Assembly (NCBI GenBank): GCA_002471375.1
Contig: DKPV01000017.1
Coordinates: 6,962 to 38,384, forward strand
Reading direction: 5' to 3'
DNA: 31,423 nucleotides
From: Flavobacteriales bacterium UBA7325
GTDB lineage: Bacteria; Bacteroidota; Bacteroidia; Flavobacteriales_D; Crocinitomicaceae
The notes under the pieces were generated by a model. The model ran no database searches. It had not been told where the DNA came from and worked only from the letters and a program-made list of their open reading frames with translations. A program made the translations under genes and the position numbers. Shown here in pieces: positions 7,581 through 15,916 of the stretch (positions are counted from its first letter, which is position 1; each line of letters opens with the position of its first letter).

Positions 7581-8840
7581 CTACCCAACTGCAACGATGG
7601 AAAAATCATCCCATTTCAAGTACTTTTTTGCTAACTCTTGAATTCTTTCCGGAGTAATATCTCGAATTGATGCCAGTGCTTGATTGTAAAATTTAAGTGA
7701 CTTTCCGTGAATCTCAGCACTCAGGAATAAATCAGTCATGGCGTAAGGGCCATCAGCACTTTTTAATAGCTGACCAAGCATATAATTCCGTACTAATTCT
7801 AATTCGTCTTCAGAGACCAATTCGGATTGCAAACGTTCAGTTTCAATTTGGATTTCTTTGAGTGTAGCATCTTTAACATCACTACCTACCTCCGTTGCAA
7901 TTAAAAAGTATCCCGTACCATTAAGTTCGGCGATCATTGAGCCTATGCCGTATGTATAGCCTTTATCCTCACGGATATTGGTCATAAGTCTACTACCAAA
8001 ATAATCTCCAAGGATGGTGTTTAAGATGAGAAAATCCAAGTAATCATCATGATTCTTATTGAAGAGAGTTCTTCCGAGTCGCACCGCAGACTGCACAGCT
8101 CCTTCCTTTTCTTGTTCGAACTTACCTGGTTCGTTAGTTATTTTATCTGTAAAGTCTTCCTGAGAGGATACAATAATAGGAGTGACAGCATCTTTTATTT
8201 CAGTAATAACCTCATCAGAGATATCGCCAACAACCACGACTTTGTTGAGTCCGTTTAAATAGTGCTTTTTGTGAAAGTCCCTCAATTCTCCAATGGTGAC
8301 TGCGTCAATGTCAGAAACGGACAGTGTATATGAATACGATTGACTAGAAGCGAACAATTTTTCTCTAAATCTCTGTTGCGCTAAATACCCAACTTTTTCT
8401 TGACTGATTTTTAAGCTTTGTCTGCGATCAACGAGGTATTCTTGCACTTCATTTTTATCGAATGTTACACCTTGAATGGCATGAACAACTGTTTTAAAGA
8501 TTGCAGGCAGATGTTCGCGTAAACAATAGACTGTAACAACAGAGTTTTCGATAGAAATGCCAGAGTCTAAAAAACCTCCGAGTGAGTTGATCTCAGACTG
8601 AAGTTCATTTGATGTTTTGTCTTTTGTGCCCGACAGTAGTAATCCGTTTACAAATGAAGGTATCCCTTTTTGACCACGACAAACTCCCGCATCAAAATAG
8701 AGGTCAAATCGACTTGTTTCGTTCGGAACGTCTTTCATGTGATACAATGAAGTTGTATCGCTCAGTACATGTTGTTTAGGAGCTACAAAATCTATAGAGT
8801 CTATTGCAACTAATTCTGGTTGAAGTATTCTATTCGGCAT
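7581..8840 (-). CDS. M16 family peptidase-like subunit, non-catalytic partner
   Basis: I place the start at the ATG at 8840 (419 aa), which overlaps the end of the upstream M16 gene by 11 bp; a longer frame to 8897 would overlap by 68 bp and add 19 residues without similarity. The protein has the two-domain M16 fold but no HxxEH zinc site; the equivalent first-domain region reads GIPSFVNGLLLSGTKDK. The second half retains the family's substrate-binding segment (IREDKGYTYGIGSMI). Bacterial M16B enzymes often work as heterodimers of one catalytic and one such inactive chain, as in the mitochondrial processing peptidase. Translational coupling to the catalytic gene supports equal synthesis of the two. 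Confidence 0.85.
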   Translation of the reverse strand: MPNRILQPELVAIDSIDFVAPKQHVLSDTTSLYHMKDVPNETSRFDLYFDAGVCRGQKGIPSFVNGLLLSGTKDKTSNELQSEINSLGGFLDSGISIENSVVTVYCLREHLPAIFKTVVHAIQGVTFDKNEVQEYLVDRRQSLKISQEKVGYLAQQRFREKLFASSQSYSYTLSVSDIDAVTIGELRDFHKKHYLNGLNKVVVVGDISDEVITEIKDAVTPIIVSSQEDFTDKITNEPGKFEQEKEGAVQSAVRLGRTLFNKNHDDYLDFLILNTILGDYFGSRLMTNIREDKGYTYGIGSMIAELNGTGYFLIATEVGSDVKDATLKEIQIETERLQSELVSEDELELVRNYMLGQLLKSADGPYAMTDLFLSAEIHGKSLKFYNQALASIRDITPERIQELAKKYLKWDDFSIVAVG

Positions 8841-10074
8841 TATCTGCTTTGACTTTAAGTAGTGAGCAATTCGTTTTATTGAGAGTTTCTCGAGCAATTC
8901 GTTGAATATCTTCAGGCGTTATTTTTTGGTAAATTTCAGATTCTTCATTGATTTTCTCCGCCCCACCTAGTAATTCGTGCATCGATAGATTCATTGCACG
9001 GTTAAGCAAACCTTGATCATTGAACTCTTTTGAGGTTTGAATTTTAATCTTCAATCGCTCCAATTCATTCGTTGGTACAAGCTCTGTTGTCAAAGCTGAA
9101 AGTTCCTTCCATAATGCAGCATCTAGATCTTCAAAGGAAACCCCATTATTGAGTTTACCAGAAATCACAAGTAGTCCTTCATCGATGGACCCCGTAATGT
9201 ATGCTCCAATGTTGGATACTAGGTTTTGATCTTTTTTTAGAGATAAGTACAGGCGCGAAGACTTATCTCTCCCAAGTGCATCAGAAAGTACGTCGACAGT
9301 TAAGTAATCCTGATTTCTTCTTGGAACCATTCGAAAAGCATAATAGAATGCATCTACCGGCACTTTTCGTTCGATCGTTTTTTCTCTAAACTCAAGTTGT
9401 TTAGGTTCTATCGGTAAATTTCTGACTGGTTTTTGACCGCCTGGGATATCACCATACCATTTATTTGTAAGTGATTTGACCTCCTCAAGTTCTATATTCC
9501 CTGCTATACATAAGATGGCATTTGATGGGTTGTAATGTTTTTTGAAGAAGCTTTTCACATCCTCCATAGTAGCATCTTCGATATGAGATATTTCTTTTCC
9601 AATGGTTGCCCATTTGTAAGGATGTTCCTTATAAACTAATGGTCGTAGCTCTAGCCAAACATCGCCATATGGTTGATTTAGATAACGCTGCTTGAATTCC
9701 TCAATTACCACTGAACGCTGAACTTCTAGGCTTTTTGGAGTAAATGCTAAGGACAACATTCTGTCACTTTCAAGCCATAATCCAGTCTCGATATTCTTGG
9801 ATGGGAGAACGTCGTAATAATTTGTAATGTCGTTAGATGTAAAAGCATTGTTTTCTCCTCCCGCCATTTGCAATGGGGTATCGAATTCAGGAATATTGAT
9901 AGATCCTCCAAACATTAAATGTTCGAACAAGTGTGCAAATCCTGTTTTGTCTTCGGACTCATCCCGTGCTCCAACATCATAAAGAGTGTTTACGACTACC
10001 ATTGGCGTTGTAGCATCCTTATGAAAAATTACACGAAGACCATTGTCCAGTGTAAACCGTTCAAATGAAATCAT
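8830..10074 (-). CDS. M16 family zinc metallopeptidase, catalytic subunit
   Basis: This 414-residue protein carries the inverted zinc motif HxxEH as HLFEH (H48, E51, H52), followed by the second ligand glutamate in VVIEEF (E125/E126) at the usual distance of about 75 residues. This makes it an active pitrilysin/insulinase-type (M16B) peptidase. The second M16 domain follows (YAFRMVPRRNQDYLTVDVLS onward). No signal peptide is visible, so it is likely cytoplasmic. Its ATG overlaps the upstream flavoenzyme stop by one base (TAATG), and its own end overlaps the partner gene, so all three are probably one transcript. The substrate is unknown. Confidence 0.9.
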   Translation of the reverse strand: MISFERFTLDNGLRVIFHKDATTPMVVVNTLYDVGARDESEDKTGFAHLFEHLMFGGSINIPEFDTPLQMAGGENNAFTSNDITNYYDVLPSKNIETGLWLESDRMLSLAFTPKSLEVQRSVVIEEFKQRYLNQPYGDVWLELRPLVYKEHPYKWATIGKEISHIEDATMEDVKSFFKKHYNPSNAILCIAGNIELEEVKSLTNKWYGDIPGGQKPVRNLPIEPKQLEFREKTIERKVPVDAFYYAFRMVPRRNQDYLTVDVLSDALGRDKSSRLYLSLKKDQNLVSNIGAYITGSIDEGLLVISGKLNNGVSFEDLDAALWKELSALTTELVPTNELERLKIKIQTSKEFNDQGLLNRAMNLSMHELLGGAEKINEESEIYQKITPEDIQRIARETLNKTNCSLLKVKADNAE

Positions 10075-11036
10075 TAAAAGTTGTATTTATCTGTTGAGAA
10101 TTCTTTAAGCGCCATATTGTATTCGGAGAGAATTTCTTGAACAATATCTGCTGCGGGCTTTATTTCATTTATTAATCCTGAGATTTGTCCTATTTCAAGT
10201 TCACCCTCTATTAGATCTCCTTCAAACATTCCTTTTTTAGCTCGACCTCGTCCAAGTAGTGCCTTCAATTCATCAGTGTTAGCACCCTGTTCGTACGCAT
10301 CACTGAGTTTATTATAGAATGGATTCTTAATCAGACGTACAGGAGTAATTTCTTTTAGAGTGAGTTGTGTATCGCCTTCTTTGGCCTCAACTACACTGTT
10401 TTTAAAATTAATGTGTGCACTTGATTCATTGGATGCAACAAAGCGACTCCCAACCTGGACCGCATCAGCTCCTAAAATCATTGCGGAGAGCATTGTTCTA
10501 CCTGTGCCTATTCCGCCAGCAGCGATCAATGGAATTTTAATAGCATCGGCTACCATCGGGATAAGACAAAGTGTTGTAGTCTCATCTCGCCCATTATGTC
10601 CACCTGCCTCAAAACCTTCAGCAACGATGGCATCAACACCTGCAGCTTCTGCTTTCAAAGCGAACTTAACGCTAGATACTACGTGCACCACCACAATACC
10701 ATGATCTTGCAAATGTTTCGTCCATGTTTTTGGATTTCCTGCAGAAGTGAAAACAATTGGTACTTTGTACTTAATAATGGTTTCTATATGCTTATCAATA
10801 TCAGGGTAGAGCATAGGAAGATTCACCGCAAAAGGTTTTGATGTTACTACCTTGCATTTGGCAATTTGTTCATCAAGCACTTCAGGATACATAGAACCTG
10901 AACCAATTATACCTAGTCCGCCAGCGTTTGAAACTGATGAAGCAAGCTCCCAACCAGAGCACCATATCATTCCAGCTTGGATAATCGGGTGTTGGATTTT
11001 AAACAAAGATGTTATGCTATTTCCCATGATTTTCAA
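10074..11036 (-). CDS. Nitronate monooxygenase family (2-nitropropane dioxygenase-like) FMN enzyme
   Basis: This 320-residue TIM-barrel flavoprotein belongs to the NMO/FabK family. Features are HPIIQAGMIWCSG (16-28), SNAGGLGIIGSG (36-47), the catalytic-His loop EGFEAGGHNG with H147, and the FMN-phosphate loops AAGGIGTGR (172-180) and GADAVQVGSRF (189-199). Members oxidise alkyl nitronates or reduce enoyl-ACP; the sequence does not decide between these. M1 and M4 are both possible starts, since MKIMGNS contains two ATGs. It is first in the block leading into the M16 pair. A second family member lies at 26201-27175. Confidence 0.86.
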   Translation of the reverse strand: MKIMGNSITSLFKIQHPIIQAGMIWCSGWELASSVSNAGGLGIIGSGSMYPEVLDEQIAKCKVVTSKPFAVNLPMLYPDIDKHIETIIKYKVPIVFTSAGNPKTWTKHLQDHGIVVVHVVSSVKFALKAEAAGVDAIVAEGFEAGGHNGRDETTTLCLIPMVADAIKIPLIAAGGIGTGRTMLSAMILGADAVQVGSRFVASNESSAHINFKNSVVEAKEGDTQLTLKEITPVRLIKNPFYNKLSDAYEQGANTDELKALLGRGRAKKGMFEGDLIEGELEIGQISGLINEIKPAADIVQEILSEYNMALKEFSTDKYNF

Positions 11037-11042
11037 TTAATT

Positions 11043-11050
11043 CAAATGTA
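11043..11050 (-). promoter_or_regulatory. Candidate -7 element for the minus-strand block starting at 11036
   Basis: On the minus strand this reads TACATTTG, an exact TAnnTTTG match and the same octamer as at 2696 and 27687. It lies 6 bp before the first ATG and 15 bp before the second (11027), which would favour the second start if real. No TTG lies at the expected upstream distance, so it is weak. Confidence 0.3.
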
Positions 11051-11077
11051 CTCTTTTCAAGAAACTTCTCAGTCGAT

Positions 11078-11109
11078 TTTGTCGTCTTATCCTAAATTGA
11101 CTATCTTAG
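11078..11109 (+). promoter_or_regulatory. Weak candidate promoter for the T9SS gene at 11126
   Basis: TTTG at 11078-11081 and TATCTTAG at 11102-11109 are 20 bp apart. The second element matches TAnnTTTG in seven of eight positions. The ATG is 16 bp downstream. Confidence 0.3.
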
Positions 11110-11125
11110 GGATTGCTACATAATT

Positions 11126-14100
11126 ATGATACAGAAATTTACCATTATCACATTGTTCTTCTTAGTAGGGTTTTCTACTCTAGCTCAGGAGATAGAACAT
11201 GACCATTCACTGCAACATGCATTTATAGAAAATGGCGGGCAATGGAATAAAAATATATTGTTCAAAGCTAATTTCCAAGGTGGAAATCTTTGGGTTGAAC
11301 AAGGTAAAATGATGTTCCACCTTCAAGATTTCTCAAAGCTGCAAGAGAATCACGCTAATCCTAAAGATGGGGTGGATGTTAGCGAATACAATCAGACAGT
11401 TCTTCATGTGAATTTCCTGGGCTCGAATACGGTGAAATCGATCAAAAAATCAGAACCAACTAATGCCTATTACAATTACTTTATTGGAAATGATAAATCT
11501 AAATGGGTCTCTAATGTACGTGGGTATGGAGAAGCCATTTTGGAGGAGTTTTATGATGGTATCGACCTAAAATTAATCGAACAACATGAACAACTAAAAT
11601 ATGAGTTCCATGTGAAACCAGGTATTGATCCGGGAATTATTAAGTTGGATTATGTAGGGCACGAGAAAATAAAGGTCAAAAAGAATGGAGACCTCGTTCT
11701 TTCTACAAAACTGGGAGAGATAATAGAAGAGAAGCCTTATGCTTATCAGATAATAAACGGACGTATTGTAGATGTTGATTGTAGCTTCGAACTCGTGGAT
11801 GACAAGGTGAAATTTGCACTTGGGAAATACAGCCCTCATGCAATCTTGGTAATTGACCCGATCCTTGTTTTTGCGACATATAGTGGCTCGGTAACCGATA
11901 ATTTCGGAATGACAGCGACTTATGGATATGATGGGACTGCATATTCCGCAGGAACTGTATATGGAAATGCATATCCTACACCGGATCCATTAGCATATCA
12001 AGTGGTGTCAAATATAACTGTGGCTGATGTCGCAACCGTTACTACAGATGCATTCATTTCGAAATATTCTGCAGATGGAGTAAATATGCTCTGGACCACA
12101 TTCGTAGGTGGTGGGGATAATACGTATGGTACGGAAACATCGAATAGTCTTATTTGCGACAAGCAAAACAATGTATATCTATATGGAGTGACATCAAGCG
12201 ATGATTTTCCAATCGTTGGAGGGTATCAACCCTTATTTGGCGGTGGAACGGCGTTGTCCATTAATTTTAATGGGACAAATTTCCAGAATGATGGGACAGA
12301 CATTTTTATTGCGAAAATCAGTGCAAACGGACAAAATTTAATGGGATCAACATATATGGGTGGATCCGAAAATGACGGTGTAAACTACAAATTGTCATCA
12401 GGGATATATAATAGTGTTGCAGCATATGATTCATTAACTACAAATTATGGTGATCAATTTAGAGGAGAGATCATGCTGGATTCTCTTGGGAATTGTATCG
12501 TCGCATCCTGCTCACGTTCTTCTAATTTTCCTGTCTTGAATGCATTCCAACCCGCTAATTCTGGGAAACAGGATGGTGTTATATTCAAATTATCTTCAAA
12601 TCTGGGTGCCCTGCAGTGGTCTAGTTATTATGGAGGTTCGGAGAATGATGCATGTTATACAGTGAAAATAGATTCCTCCAACAACATTCTTTTCGGTGGA
12701 GGAACTTGCTCGAGCGACTTACCATTTATGGGAGCTGGATTGCAAGCAGTATACAATGGTGGTATCACAGATGGCTTTGTTGCGAAACTAAATGGAGCTG
12801 GGACAACTGTGACGAATGCAACTTACTTAGGCACCAATGATTATGATCAAGCTTTCTTCATTGAAATCGATAGAAACGATAATGTTTTCGTTCTCGGACA
12901 ATCTAGAGGCGGAAATTTCCCGGTAATAAATAGTTTATTTGTCAATCCTGGAAGTAGTCAATTTGTGATAAAGCTAGATCCAACTTTATCAGTAGCACTG
13001 AATTCAACCGTTTTTGGGAATGGTAATTCAGATATAAACATTTCTCCCGCGGCCTTTTTAGTCGATATTTGTGGGAACATGTATATCTCAGGTTGGGGAG
13101 CAAATATTCTTCAAGGAGTTCCCCTCAATGGAATGCCTGTGACTCCAGCAACAGCATTTCAAGCGACTGCTCCGAATGGATTCGATTTTTATCTCCTTGT
13201 GATTGAACGTGATTTTGGTGGACCGAATCCTTTATATGGCACATATATCGGCGGGTCTGCTGCTCAAGAACACGTGGATGGCGGAACGTCCCGTTTCGAC
13301 AAAAATGGAGTCGTTTACCAATCCGTTTGTGGAGGTTGTGGAGGTAATAGTGATTTCCCTACATCACCAGGAGCTTGGTCAAGTTCTAATTTGAGTTCTA
13401 ATTGTAATAACCTAGTTTTCAAGTTTGACTTTGAACTCATACCAGATGCTGAATTTACTGCTGATAACAATATTGGATGTGCTCCTTTCACTGTAGCATT
13501 CGATAATTTTTCTACTCAATCAGATTCGTATTTATGGGATTTTGGCAATGGAGATACGAGCACTGTCATTTTTGAGCCAACTATCACCTATGATACACCT
13601 GGTATCTATAGCGTCTTTTTATATGTAACGGACAGTATTTGTTTGCGTACAGATACGGCGGAACTAGTTATCACTGTTACGGATTCGTTAGAGCTTTCAG
13701 TTACACCAAATCAAGAGCTTTGTCAGTCTACGCCAACAACGCTTACTGCCTTTACAAACGGCACTGGAACTAGCTTTGTTTGGTCTTCGAATATTAATTT
13801 TTCAGACACATTAAATTCACCTTTAACCGATTCCACAATAACGGTAACTCCAACTGGAGCTTCAACTTATTATGTTCAAGCGAGCAATCCGGGGTGTAGT
13901 CTAATAGACAGTGTTCTAGTCGATTTCATAGGTTCGTCATTGATAATTGATGGGAACGATTCTATTTGTTTAGGTGAACAAACTGTTTTTACTGCGTCTA
14001 GTTCTAACCCATCGGTTACCTTCACTTATGTTTGGACACCAACTTCAATGATTGTTGGTGGAAATACTTCTAGTTCGGTAACTGTCCAACCAACATCAAC

Positions 14101-14701
14101 ACAATATCTCTACGTTACGGCTTCAAGTAATACGGGGTGTATTATAAGTGATTCAATTCAAATTTTTGTTGGAAACATTCCTTCCGCTTCAGTTCAGGCC
14201 ACTGCTTCAGAATACAGCGTCGCCGAAGGAAGCCTAGTTACGCTTTATGGTGAGCCATCTGGTTACGTATATTCATGGCTGCCAGATGAAAGTCTTTCAA
14301 GCCCTAACTCTCAGCAGACAGAAGCAATCGTTGATCAATCTACGGTGTATACTTTCTTTGTGACCGATGGTATATGTTCGCGATTTGATACTGTACTTGT
14401 GAAGACATTCACCTTCATATGCGGTGAACCCTTCTTATACGTTCCAAATGCTTTTTCACCGAACGGGGATATGGATAATGACGTTTTATATGTCCGGGGA
14501 AATCTCATCAAAGAGATGACTTTCCGTGTTTATGATCGATGGGGAGAATTGGTGTTTGAATCGTTCGACAGATTGGATGGTTGGGACGGCAAGTTTAGAG
14601 ATAAACCACTTGATCCAGATACGTATGATTATTATTTAAAAGTAACGTGTATTGATGATGTTGAAAGCATCATAAAAGGCAACGTTACGTTGCTGCGATA
14701 A
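11126..14701 (+). CDS. Large T9SS type B protein: DUF7948, SBBP beta-propeller repeats, PKD, sorting domain
   Basis: This 1191-residue protein has a signal peptide (MIQKFTIITLFFLVGFSTLA). Residues about 25-245 match the DUF7948 type of N-terminal module (FIENGGQWNKNILFKANFQG; NYFIGNDKSKWVSNVRGYG). Residues about 250-770 hold SBBP-type beta-propeller repeats, with recurring strands such as FISKYSADG, STYMGGSENDG, SSYYGGSENDACY and ATYLGTNDYDQ. A PKD domain follows at about 774-860 (SYLWDFGNGDTSTV, TYDTPGIYSVFLYV), then Ig-like domains (about 860-1090). The CHU_C type B sorting domain ends the protein (about 1104-1191; YVPNAFSPNGDMDNDVL, VYDRWGELVFES). It should be exported by T9SS to the surface. 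The propeller-plus-PKD layout suggests adhesion or polymer binding, which is inference. Confidence 0.9.
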   Translation: MIQKFTIITLFFLVGFSTLAQEIEHDHSLQHAFIENGGQWNKNILFKANFQGGNLWVEQGKMMFHLQDFSKLQENHANPKDGVDVSEYNQTVLHVNFLGSNTVKSIKKSEPTNAYYNYFIGNDKSKWVSNVRGYGEAILEEFYDGIDLKLIEQHEQLKYEFHVKPGIDPGIIKLDYVGHEKIKVKKNGDLVLSTKLGEIIEEKPYAYQIINGRIVDVDCSFELVDDKVKFALGKYSPHAILVIDPILVFATYSGSVTDNFGMTATYGYDGTAYSAGTVYGNAYPTPDPLAYQVVSNITVADVATVTTDAFISKYSADGVNMLWTTFVGGGDNTYGTETSNSLICDKQNNVYLYGVTSSDDFPIVGGYQPLFGGGTALSINFNGTNFQNDGTDIFIAKISANGQNLMGSTYMGGSENDGVNYKLSSGIYNSVAAYDSLTTNYGDQFRGEIMLDSLGNCIVASCSRSSNFPVLNAFQPANSGKQDGVIFKLSSNLGALQWSSYYGGSENDACYTVKIDSSNNILFGGGTCSSDLPFMGAGLQAVYNGGITDGFVAKLNGAGTTVTNATYLGTNDYDQAFFIEIDRNDNVFVLGQSRGGNFPVINSLFVNPGSSQFVIKLDPTLSVALNSTVFGNGNSDINISPAAFLVDICGNMYISGWGANILQGVPLNGMPVTPATAFQATAPNGFDFYLLVIERDFGGPNPLYGTYIGGSAAQEHVDGGTSRFDKNGVVYQSVCGGCGGNSDFPTSPGAWSSSNLSSNCNNLVFKFDFELIPDAEFTADNNIGCAPFTVAFDNFSTQSDSYLWDFGNGDTSTVIFEPTITYDTPGIYSVFLYVTDSICLRTDTAELVITVTDSLELSVTPNQELCQSTPTTLTAFTNGTGTSFVWSSNINFSDTLNSPLTDSTITVTPTGASTYYVQASNPGCSLIDSVLVDFIGSSLIIDGNDSICLGEQTVFTASSSNPSVTFTYVWTPTSMIVGGNTSSSVTVQPTSTQYLYVTASSNTGCIISDSIQIFVGNIPSASVQATASEYSVAEGSLVTLYGEPSGYVYSWLPDESLSSPNSQQTEAIVDQSTVYTFFVTDGICSRFDTVLVKTFTFICGEPFLYVPNAFSPNGDMDNDVLYVRGNLIKEMTFRVYDRWGELVFESFDRLDGWDGKFRDKPLDPDTYDYYLKVTCIDDVESIIKGNVTLLR

Positions 14702-14742
14702 GATCATATTTTCTTAGCTTCGTAAGAAAGAATGATTTCCTT

Positions 14743-15822
14743 ATGAAGAAGATAATTAACAAGCAATCACAAGCGTTTCTAGAAAAATATTTAAATAATT
14801 CATCTCCTACTGGATTTGAATCAGAAGGCCAAAAATTATGGCTTGATTATATTCGCCCGTTCATCGATGATTACTATACAGATAATTATGGTACCGTTGT
14901 AGCCATCGTCAATCCTGAAGAAAAATATAAAGTAGTCATTGAGGCACATGCAGATGAGATTTCATGGTTTGTGCATTATATCACTAAAGATGGATTTATC
15001 TACCTAAGAAAGAATGGTGGTTCAGATCATATGATTGCACCTTCAAAGCGTGTTAACATACATACTGATAAGGGAATTGTAAAAGCTATCTTCGGATGGC
15101 CAGCAATTCATACGCGCAGAGGAAAAGACGAGGCGCCGAGCTTGAAAAACATCTGCTTGGATTGTGGTTGCTCGACAAAGGAAGAGGTTGAATCGATGGG
15201 CGTTCATGTTGGTTGTGTTGTAACATTCCAAGACGAATTCATCACTTTGAACGGTAATCGTTATTGCGGTAGAGCATTAGATAATAGAATGGGTGGATTC
15301 ATGATTGCTGAGGTTCTACGACTCTTAAAAAAGGATAAGATTAAACTGCCATTTGGCTTATATGTGGTCAATGCAGTTCAAGAAGAAGTTGGGTTGCGTG
15401 GTGCTCAAATGATTGCGCACAAGATCAAACCGGATGTTGCGATCGTTACAGATGTATGTCACGATACCAATACTCCAATGATAAGCAAGATTGTTCAAGG
15501 CGATTTAAAGTCGGGAGATGGCCCTGTGCTTACTTATGGTCCTGCAGTACAAAACAACCTCCTGAAGTTAATTATTACTGCTGCAGAAAAGAACAAAATC
15601 CCGTTCCAAAGAGCTGCTGCATCTAGAGCTACAGGGACTGATACAGATGCGTTTGCGTATTCTAACGACGGGGTTCCGAGTGCGTTGATTTCACTTCCAT
15701 TGAGATATATGCACACTACCGTAGAGATGTGTCACAAGGAAGATGTCGAAAACACAATACGTCTAATTGTTCACTCATTGACAAGCATAAAGAACAACCA
15801 GGATTTTAGATATATCAAATAA
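14743..15822 (+). CDS. M42 family metallopeptidase (glutamyl/deblocking aminopeptidase-like)
   Basis: This 359-residue cytosolic di-metal aminopeptidase has the expected ligands: H69 (EAHADEISW), bridging D180 (GRALDNRMGG), the catalytic base and ligand pair E214/E215 (VQEEVGLRG), D237 (IVTDVCHD) and H324 (RYMHTTVEMCH). The region between H69 and D180 is the tetrahedral-assembly (PDZ-like) domain typical of M42 peptidases, which form dodecameric shells that trim peptides. The length is normal. It starts 41 bp after the T9SS gene; no clear terminator separates them, so read-through is possible. Confidence 0.92.
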   Translation: MKKIINKQSQAFLEKYLNNSSPTGFESEGQKLWLDYIRPFIDDYYTDNYGTVVAIVNPEEKYKVVIEAHADEISWFVHYITKDGFIYLRKNGGSDHMIAPSKRVNIHTDKGIVKAIFGWPAIHTRRGKDEAPSLKNICLDCGCSTKEEVESMGVHVGCVVTFQDEFITLNGNRYCGRALDNRMGGFMIAEVLRLLKKDKIKLPFGLYVVNAVQEEVGLRGAQMIAHKIKPDVAIVTDVCHDTNTPMISKIVQGDLKSGDGPVLTYGPAVQNNLLKLIITAAEKNKIPFQRAAASRATGTDTDAFAYSNDGVPSALISLPLRYMHTTVEMCHKEDVENTIRLIVHSLTSIKNNQDFRYIK

Positions 15823-15916
15823 GAATACAATAATAGAGAGAGGTTCAGACTCATATTTCCTTGCTTTACCTTCTTTCTTCGTAAATTAAGACCGACAATA
15901 TTGAAAAAATATACTT

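Noticed and set aside
10360..10704. 114-codon plus-strand open frame opposite the first nitronate monooxygenase gene
   Set aside because: It is antisense to conserved flavin-binding motifs and shows no start context.
14710..14729. Hairpin TTTCTTA/TAAGAAA after the large T9SS gene as a terminator
   Set aside because: The stem is only seven bp with a single GC pair and no T-run follows.
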